Shown here: piece after piece, positions 8,522-13,477 of the stretch
How the letters are laid out: each line of letters begins with the position of its first letter
Position numbering within the stretch: the first letter of the stretch is position 1
Assembly: GCA_947176285.1 (NCBI GenBank)
Contig: CAMWQF010000041.1
Coordinates: 1-13,477 of the forward strand
From: an uncultured Porphyromonadaceae bacterium
GTDB taxonomy: Bacteria; Bacteroidota; Bacteroidia; Bacteroidales; Muribaculaceae
Length of the DNA: 13,477 bases
Reading direction: 5' to 3'
Notes under the pieces: generated by a model
Told to the model about the DNA's origin: nothing
Database searches by the model: none
What the model saw: the letters and a program-made list of their open reading frames with translations, nothing else
Position numbers and translations under genes: made by a program

Positions 8522-9496
8522 CTATTTTCGTTTTTTATTAGTTTCCCAAAATGAAAAATCGGTCTGAACGTCTTTAAGAAAGTCCTCGTCTTCCAAATTC
8601 AAAGAACCAACCCAATTTATTATATCTAACAGACAGTTTAATCCCGTTATGTTGGCGTATGGCGCCCTGTTGTTGCGGATATATCTGCATATCGGCAGAG
8701 GCTTTTCAGGGTCAAATCCATGACTGCCGGGATTACAATAGTATTGGGAGAGGTAATGAAAAGCTCCTTGAATGTGTTTAGGCACATATTTATTAGTACC
8801 ATCAACAGCAAGATATTTACTTACGTCACCAATGACATTTGACTTATCGAGTTCTACACTGATGAACTCACTGCTACGCAAGGTATAGCAAATTGTATCA
8901 GCTATTTTTCTGATAGAATTGGGAACCGTATCGTCAGTAGCAAAATCTTTCTTGTTCTGAGCAATCAAAAGTTCTTTGAACTCCGGTTCATTAAACGTGT
9001 CTATTTCGGTTTTATACCTTCGGAAGACCCTAGTAATCTCAGACTGCTCAACTGCTTTTTTTATGGCTGTAAATAGTTCATCAATGCTTTGGCCTGTGAT
9101 AGTATTACTGGTGCCGGGTTTCGTATAAAAGGCTTTGGTATCCCAATTACGATATTGTTGAGGGACTATCTTTTCAATCATTTCAAATCCCTCGTAACCC
9201 CCAGCAGTATAAACAAACCAAGGGATGTTTATAGAACGAGCATATATACCGGCAATAGCGTGGCTGAGAGCAGACAAATCTTCTTCCTCTCCTTCATCAG
9301 CAATTTTACAATTAGCATCGAGAATAATCGCCTCAAAGATATTGGATTTATTGTCTAGCATCTTTAAGCCGTCTTCAACAGTTTCAGCAATTGTAATATC
9401 AATGCCATTTAATGCGGCTTGATCAATGAAACCTCCTGTGGGTTCATCATCAATACACAAAGTTTTTATGCGATATTTTGTATCATCACTTTCCAT
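8522..9496 (-). CDS. Receiver-domain (response-regulator-like) protein with unrecognised C-terminal domain
   Basis: A 324-residue cytoplasmic protein. Residues 10-150 form a CheY-like receiver: CIDDEP with the acidic pair D16-D17, the phospho-acceptor D60 in AIILDANC, T97 in FVYTAGG and K126 in FYTKPG. All five residues needed for phosphotransfer are there. The loop after D60 is long and acidic (DEGEEED, 67-73). Residues 155-324 are a helical domain I cannot assign; no helix-turn-helix is evident, so a DNA-binding output is unlikely. It contains YYCNPGSHGF (252-261), loosely like motifs in abortive-infection helical domains, but without a proper R-x4-6-H. The start is one base after the stop of the kinase-containing gene, which makes that protein its obvious phosphodonor. 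Its place directly before hsdM suggests it acts on the Type I enzyme, perhaps by protein contact (inference). Confidence 0.85.
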   Translation of the reverse strand: MESDDTKYRIKTLCIDDEPTGGFIDQAALNGIDITIAETVEDGLKMLDNKSNIFEAIILDANCKIADEGEEEDLSALSHAIAGIYARSINIPWFVYTAGGYEGFEMIEKIVPQQYRNWDTKAFYTKPGTSNTITGQSIDELFTAIKKAVEQSEITRVFRRYKTEIDTFNEPEFKELLIAQNKKDFATDDTVPNSIRKIADTICYTLRSSEFISVELDKSNVIGDVSKYLAVDGTNKYVPKHIQGAFHYLSQYYCNPGSHGFDPEKPLPICRYIRNNRAPYANITGLNCLLDIINWVGSLNLEDEDFLKDVQTDFSFWETNKKRK

Positions 9497-9497
9497 T

Positions 9498-12044
9498 TCA
9501 CTCTACTACTAAAGGTAAAACAATCTCAAAGCTGACATTAAATCCATCATCGGAATCTTTCTGTTGGAAGTTAATGCTTCCACCGAAATGCTCGATAATA
9601 TGTCTTGCTTGCCAAGTACCGATTCCAGTACCTTTCCCAACTCCCCATGTAAACATCTTCTTTGCTGACATTCCTTTGGGAAGAGGGGCACCATTGTTAT
9701 CGATAACTAATCGTACCATTGGTATATTCTCTACAACCGTATTGGAAATAGTGATACGAATTGCATAATCTCTACGATCTTGATTTATAAAACCGTATGT
9801 TAAAGCATTCGCACACAAATTTTCCAAGACTGTAGAAAGATCATCTTTAGACACAGCAACTTTAAGTTGACTAATTGAATCTTCCTCAGAGTCTACACTA
9901 TTAGACTTTTCCGGGAATATTCCAATCTCATAACGATCATTTTGGTGATTCTGCTTAAATTCATTAAGGAACGAAATTAGATCAATATTCTCTGCCTCGC
10001 CAAACGACTTTTCATCTGTGAAATGTGAGATAAGGTCAGCGAGGGAGACAATGTCCTCATGCAGCTTACGAGCATAAGCTTCCAGATTGGTCTTGGAGTA
10101 TTCAGAAACTATAGCGGCTTTATTGAACTCTCCGTTTTGTGAAGCTATGAAATCAGCCAATACGTTTGATGAAGGTATAATTTCGTTGAGACGTTGCCCA
10201 ATACGATGTTTGCGCATACGCATATCCTTTTGATACTCCTCAAAACGTTTGATACGTAGAGTTTCCACTTCCATACCAAGTTCTTTTATTAAAGAATCAT
10301 GATAGGCTTGAACCGCATATTCCTGCTTTGCCAAATCAACTTCTTGATTATGGAGTATTGGGATTGCAATTTTCACTTGACGGAGTGCATCAAGAGTAAG
10401 ATTACTCACGGTATTACCACTTGCCAATGATTCTAATTGCTTCTGTACATACGGCTGAAACAGCTGGGAAACAATATATAGTGGCAAAACATTGTGCATT
10501 TTAGGAAGGAAGCATACATAACTAGGATGGCAATATAAAGTTTCTCCTTCTGGGCGTACATATACTCCTCTTATACCTCGTGTTCCGGACATCATCACAC
10601 AATCCTGTGTGATTCTTAAACAGTGTAGAGGAAGCTCTTTTACTGTGAAGTCTTCAGGTGTGAAGACTTTCAACCTGTTTGTCGTGATCAACGATTGGAA
10701 TGTTGCAAATTTCCCTTGTGTTTCTGTTTCTGAAGACCTATCACGAATAAAATCTCCAAGTTCTCCAAGTGCAACCAATTTACAATTTTCAGGCGTCTCA
10801 ATCTGATAGTCGATATAATGCCGAGGATTAAATGAATAATCCCTGTTAACAATTTCAGGATAGGAGACAACCTTCACTGATACAGAAGAAGAATTATTTA
10901 GAAGTGCTATTACCGCAGAAACATCTAATATTCTTTTACTGCCATCGACTGTGAAGCAACTTGTACCATCGACAAATTTCACAGATTGAGAATGCTGATG
11001 GTTAGGATCCAACACGAAGATAGATGTTTTAACTCCAGTAGTGTTGAATATACCTGCCGGTAATGATACTATCATATCTACACATCCCATCTCCAATAAG
11101 TCCTTTCGTAACGAACGGCAGTAACCCCCTCCTGTGCACACGTGGTCTGTCACAACAGTCACGCTACGTCGGTATAAATGTGCAAATTTTCGAAGAGTAA
11201 GAGTTTCGTAATCGTTTGTTCCTTGATCAAAAGTCTCTTCGTATGGTACTTTTACCCCAAAAGGAGGCGTTGCGATAGCTGCATCACAATAGGGACTTTC
11301 AATCAAAGCTCTCGATGTTAATATTTCTCCGTTAACATAAGTCGCCATCAATCTGAGATTGCCGATGGAGCAAATGATTGGGTTGATTTCCTCGCCCAGA
11401 TAGTCATCAATCCAGTTACGAAGCGTCACTCCATAGGAGCCGATACCGGCAAACGGATTATAGACCCTACCTTGTATCCGTCCAAGAATACTGCTTGCTA
11501 AGACAGTGACTTCTTTGGGTTGAAAATGTTCTTCCAAATTCATCAGTGCAAACACTCTACGCAATGTCTGGTCAAACAAGCTAAGAAAATTATCTTCAAA
11601 CCACTGTGAGTCTAATGAAATCAATGCACGCGTTATTTCAATGAGCATAGCTGCCGCTGCATCCTCCTTGCTCCATTCAGCAAGAGTGGAAAGTCCGGAA
11701 ACATCAGATTCCTTTTTCTCAAAACTATCCCTAAAGGTCTTTACGATTTTTTTAAGACAGGAATCGCCATCAATTCGTCCTACAACCGTTAGAGAAAATG
11801 CAGATGTACCCTCAAATAGATAATCGGTATCCTCTTTCCATATGTCATTTGCAAAACTTACTCTAGTAAGCGTATGCGAAAGTTTATTGACATCTGCACC
11901 CTTATAATCTGCTTCAACAGAGATCTTGTTCTCCTTCCGAAGGAATAAGGCAAGGAGAATCCAATAAGGATTATGGTAATTATAACCACAAAACTTATCA
12001 AGTATTCCATTGAAAACACGGGTGTTGTTGGTCGAATTCATCAT
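9498..12044 (-). CDS. Fusion of HsdM-like methyltransferase fold, HsdS-like TRD and histidine-kinase ATPase
   Basis: An 848-residue fusion. Residues 1-165 are helical and unassigned. Residues 171-345 follow HsdM point for point: EEHFQPKEV (171-179), motif I as NPFAGIGSYG (196-205), EEINP (218-222), and motif IV as ATPPFG (258-263), where the catalytic Asn is Thr. Residues 421-590 resemble half an HsdS: VALGELGDFI, then NLTLDALRQVKIAIPI (548-563) and a helix. Residues 595-675 are coiled, with MRKHRIGQRLNEI (610-622) resembling an H-box with H613 as candidate phospho-acceptor. Residues 730-848 are a HATPase: N-box ENLCANALTYG (741-751), G1 DNNGAPLP (782-789), G2 GKGTGIGTWQARHII (803-817), then FGGSI. 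It is probably a cytoplasmic sensor kinase that reads DNA or SAM and signals to the receiver protein encoded next (inference). A Type IIG-like methylase with an added ATPase is the alternative. Confidence 0.9.
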   Translation of the reverse strand: MMNSTNNTRVFNGILDKFCGYNYHNPYWILLALFLRKENKISVEADYKGADVNKLSHTLTRVSFANDIWKEDTDYLFEGTSAFSLTVVGRIDGDSCLKKIVKTFRDSFEKKESDVSGLSTLAEWSKEDAAAAMLIEITRALISLDSQWFEDNFLSLFDQTLRRVFALMNLEEHFQPKEVTVLASSILGRIQGRVYNPFAGIGSYGVTLRNWIDDYLGEEINPIICSIGNLRLMATYVNGEILTSRALIESPYCDAAIATPPFGVKVPYEETFDQGTNDYETLTLRKFAHLYRRSVTVVTDHVCTGGGYCRSLRKDLLEMGCVDMIVSLPAGIFNTTGVKTSIFVLDPNHQHSQSVKFVDGTSCFTVDGSKRILDVSAVIALLNNSSSVSVKVVSYPEIVNRDYSFNPRHYIDYQIETPENCKLVALGELGDFIRDRSSETETQGKFATFQSLITTNRLKVFTPEDFTVKELPLHCLRITQDCVMMSGTRGIRGVYVRPEGETLYCHPSYVCFLPKMHNVLPLYIVSQLFQPYVQKQLESLASGNTVSNLTLDALRQVKIAIPILHNQEVDLAKQEYAVQAYHDSLIKELGMEVETLRIKRFEEYQKDMRMRKHRIGQRLNEIIPSSNVLADFIASQNGEFNKAAIVSEYSKTNLEAYARKLHEDIVSLADLISHFTDEKSFGEAENIDLISFLNEFKQNHQNDRYEIGIFPEKSNSVDSEEDSISQLKVAVSKDDLSTVLENLCANALTYGFINQDRRDYAIRITISNTVVENIPMVRLVIDNNGAPLPKGMSAKKMFTWGVGKGTGIGTWQARHIIEHFGGSINFQQKDSDDGFNVSFEIVLPLVVE

Positions 12045-12085
12045 ATCGCTCAGCTGTTAAAACGTTAAACTTTTCTTTTCGCTTG

Positions 12086-12093
12086 CAAAATTA
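12086..12093 (-). promoter_or_regulatory. Candidate -7 box for the fusion/hsd operon
   Basis: On the minus strand this reads TAATTTTG, matching the Bacteroidota sigma-ABfr -7 consensus TAnnTTTG. It sits in the 61-base gap between the WYL gene and the fusion gene, about 42 bases before the fusion ATG at 12044. No good -33 TTTG is seen at the expected distance; that position is occupied by the inverted repeat at 12104-12120, which suggests a regulated promoter. Confidence 0.5.
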
Positions 12094-12103
12094 GTGACGA
12101 TGT

Positions 12104-12120
12104 GTTCAGTTTATCTGAAC
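12104..12120. promoter_or_regulatory. Perfect 6+5+6 inverted repeat, candidate operator
   Basis: GTTCAG, spacer TTTAT, then CTGAAC. It overlaps the last codons and stop of the WYL gene and covers the -33 region of the candidate promoter at 12086-12093. No T-run follows on the minus strand, so it is not a typical terminator. A binding site for the WYL regulator made just upstream is the simplest reading, but it is unproven. Confidence 0.45.
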
Positions 12121-13116
12121 GGATTGATAATTCTTCAAAGTTTTGCTCACCTCCATTGAAATCATATTGACGAGCTTTTGCGGTTTCAAAACTGTGATAG
12201 CAGATCCATAAGATAAGAGCAACTGGATAAGCTCTCTGTTTATGATGGTCTTAATTTCAAATATTGTTTCGTTTTCTCGTTTCTCAATAGGCTTTTGGTT
12301 AGGAAGTATTGGTTTTGTTTGAATATAATCAAAGGACTGGGTGGAGACGGAGAAATTGATTACTTCTGCATCATCAAAAAGATTCGACACTCCAATGACA
12401 TCCTCAAAAAGTTCATTGAAGTCAAATCTTGTGTTGGGAACATAAGGTACGGTACTGTTTGAAATATCCTCTATACGATCTAAAGGGAAATTTGACAGGT
12501 TACTTTTCCCATCTACACACCCAAACAGAAACCATCTCTTATTATACTGTTTAAGATAATATGGATGGAAGTTATAAACGAATGGTTCTTTTCCAAATGG
12601 TCGATAAGTGATAACCAATGACTGTTCGGCAATTATCGCACTGAATAACCGTGAAAAGTGATTTCTATTTTTGAGATAGATATTATCGTCAAACCCGACA
12701 ACAGAGTCTTTAGTGGTAGGTATATTGAGGGTGGACTTGAAATGATCAATCATCTCATCAATCCACTCAAAATTCGGCATACCTTCAAACTTTGATAGGA
12801 TGAAAATTGTCTGAGCCAACTTAGCCATACCGTCGTCATCTAAAGGTATATTATAGATAGAGAAGTTCTTATCCTCGTATTCGTAGAATAGATGCCGTCC
12901 CGATTTTCTCTGGACAATTCTTGCCTCTGGAAAGTTACTCTCAATACCACGAAGGTCCTCTAAAATGGTATTCTTGGAAGTAACAGGCTTATACCCGGAA
13001 TTTTCAAGCGCAACGTTACACTTCTCCATCATATCCATGATGGAGTATTGCTTCGGACTTCGGAGACATCTGTCGATGACTCGCTGCCGTATGAGTGCAT
13101 TCTTCGTTTGCGCCAT
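12106..13116 (-). CDS. WYL-domain transcriptional regulator
   Basis: Taken from the ATG at 13116 (MAQTKNALIRQRVI), where family members usually begin; an in-frame ATG at 13134 would add six residues (MFFSLK). Neither has a clear ribosome-binding site. The protein is 336 residues. Residues 1-85 are a winged helix-turn-helix with a recognition-helix candidate around VTSKNTILEDLRGI. Residues ~150-225 are the WYL domain: ITYRPF, FHPYYLKQYNKRWFLFG (WFL replaces WYL) and NFPLDRIEDI. The rest (245-336) fits the WCX extension. WYL proteins bind ligands such as nucleic-acid pieces or nucleotides and often repress defence loci (BrxR, CapW types). It is first in the gene order with a candidate operator next to its own promoter and another after its stop, so I infer a repressor of itself and of the restriction operon. 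Confidence 0.92.
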   Translation of the reverse strand: MAQTKNALIRQRVIDRCLRSPKQYSIMDMMEKCNVALENSGYKPVTSKNTILEDLRGIESNFPEARIVQRKSGRHLFYEYEDKNFSIYNIPLDDDGMAKLAQTIFILSKFEGMPNFEWIDEMIDHFKSTLNIPTTKDSVVGFDDNIYLKNRNHFSRLFSAIIAEQSLVITYRPFGKEPFVYNFHPYYLKQYNKRWFLFGCVDGKSNLSNFPLDRIEDISNSTVPYVPNTRFDFNELFEDVIGVSNLFDDAEVINFSVSTQSFDYIQTKPILPNQKPIEKRENETIFEIKTIINRELIQLLLSYGSAITVLKPQKLVNMISMEVSKTLKNYQSVQIN

Positions 13117-13252
13117 CTTCAACGAAAAGAACATCCGAGTAGCATCTGAAGGCCGACAAAGCCAGTAACGACTACAAGGATGTTCCCAAAGTTCTCGGCT
13201 CTCGCCGTATGTCTTTTTATTCTACTTACTGGTCATTTTTCAGATTATCGTT

Positions 13253-13263
13253 ACTTGACAAGT
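13253..13263. promoter_or_regulatory. Short inverted repeat next to the WYL-gene promoter
   Basis: ACTTG-A-CAAGT is a perfect 5+1+5 palindrome lying one base beyond the -7 box at 13265-13272, where transcription toward the WYL gene would start. A repressor bound here would block initiation, so it is a candidate autoregulatory operator. Short palindromes of this size also arise by chance. Confidence 0.3.
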
Positions 13264-13264
13264 G

Positions 13265-13296
13265 CAAAATTACAAAAAATTATTGAGGTGGACAAG
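13265..13296 (-). promoter_or_regulatory. Candidate Bacteroidota promoter for the WYL gene
   Basis: On the minus strand the -7 box is TAATTTTG (13265-13272), identical to the one before the fusion gene, and a partial -33 box CTTG (13293-13296) lies 20 bases upstream, close to the usual spacing. It would give a leader of roughly 120-140 bases before the WYL start. This is the only strong promoter-like signal in the gap between the WYL gene and the terminator at 13363. Confidence 0.5.
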
Positions 13297-13362
13297 ATAT
13301 TATGCTTAACAGCATACGATAAAATTTGGTTCTTAATTCAAAAGTATGAGGCGATTAGACGC

Positions 13363-13400
13363 AAAAAGCCACCGAGGGGATTGCGGCTCTCGGTGGCTTT
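13363..13400. terminator. Bidirectional intrinsic terminator
   Basis: GCCACCGAG (13368-13376) pairs perfectly with CTCGGTGGC (13389-13397) around a 12-base loop, and the flanking AAA/TTT extends the stem to 12 pairs. On the minus strand it ends in five T's, so it suits the gene ending at 13405; on the plus strand it ends in TTT. It separates that gene from the WYL/restriction operon. Confidence 0.85.
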
Positions 13401-13404
13401 GAGA

Positions 13405-13477
13405 TTAGTACCCTTCGGGTAAAGGCGGTTTGGCATCTTCAGGGATATTGGGGTCGGCTCGTAGTGCCTTTATTGCC
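13405..13477 (-). CDS. C-terminal end of an unidentified protein (runs off the right edge)
   Basis: An open frame enters at the right edge and stops at TAA (13405-13407), giving 23 visible codons: AIKALRADPNIPED followed by AKPPLPEGY. A strong terminator begins right after the stop, which supports a real gene end. The segment is Pro-rich and hydrophilic; too little is visible to name a family. It is probably the host gene flanking the restriction island. Confidence 0.55.
   Translation of the reverse strand, partial: AIKALRADPNIPEDAKPPLPEGY

Noticed and set aside
8720..8745. A HEPN active site in the receiver protein (GSHGF).
   Set aside because: No Arg lies 5-7 residues before H259; the nearby sequence is YYCNPGSH, so the R-x4-6-H signature is not met.
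13138..13280. A second plus-strand frame around KADKASNDYKDVPKV that looks faintly protein-like, perhaps a gene remnant.
   Set aside because: It has no start codon before a stop, spans under 50 codons and overlaps the regulatory region; there is not enough to support a pseudogene call.
13180..13422. Plus-strand open frame of 80 residues with a hydrophobic start.
   Set aside because: It runs through the candidate promoter and the terminator hairpin, and its C-terminus is encoded by the hairpin itself.
1..13477. CRISPR arrays, tRNA or rRNA genes, insertion sequences and integrases.
   Set aside because: No regularly spaced repeats, RNA-gene signatures, transposase or recombinase motifs were seen on either strand.

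Overview
The window looks like chromosomal DNA of a gut-type Bacteroidales bacterium (Bacteroides, Muribaculaceae or a relative). The support is moderate GC, intergenic -7 boxes of the Bacteroidota type (TAATTTTG, twice), almost no Shine-Dalgarno sequences, and proteins of a Bacteroidales flavour. The assignment to order is inference. Every gene I accept is on the minus strand, so transcription runs from high to low coordinates.

Layout in transcription order: the 3' tail of an unrelated gene (13405-13477) and its hairpin terminator (13363-13400); a regulatory stretch with a candidate promoter and small inverted repeats (about 13239-13296); a WYL-domain regulator (12106-13116); a 61-base gap with a second promoter and a perfect inverted repeat; an 848-residue fusion of an HsdM-like methyltransferase fold, an HsdS-like target-recognition segment and a histidine-kinase ATPase (9498-12044); a receiver-domain protein (8522-9496); then hsdM (6192-8519), hsdS (4945-6190, frameshifted) and hsdR (1841-4948) of a Type I restriction-modification system; then two AT-rich accessory genes, one membrane-anchored (986-1789) and one with a HEPN-like R-x4-H motif (102-956); and finally the first 26 codons of a probable RhuM-family protein (1-79). 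From the fusion gene to hsdR the genes are separated by 1-2 bases or overlap by 4, so they very probably form one transcript.

The most interesting part is the pair at 8522-12044. It reads as a two-component system whose sensor module is made of restriction-modification parts: a SAM-type methyltransferase fold with a changed catalytic motif (TPPF instead of NPPY), plus a DNA target-recognition domain, joined to a histidine-kinase core. The next gene encodes a receiver domain with all expected phosphorylation residues but no recognisable DNA-binding output. My inference is that the fusion senses target-site methylation state or SAM and reports through the receiver protein to the Type I enzyme, or to its expression, with the WYL protein as an outer transcriptional switch. 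I do not recognise a named system with this composition.

The hsdS gene is interrupted in its second target-recognition domain, next to a perfect 7+2+7 palindrome. As read here the Type I enzyme has a truncated specificity subunit; it could be decayed, phase-varied or an assembly error. The two downstream genes may add an abortive-infection layer, but that rests only on one motif and on position.
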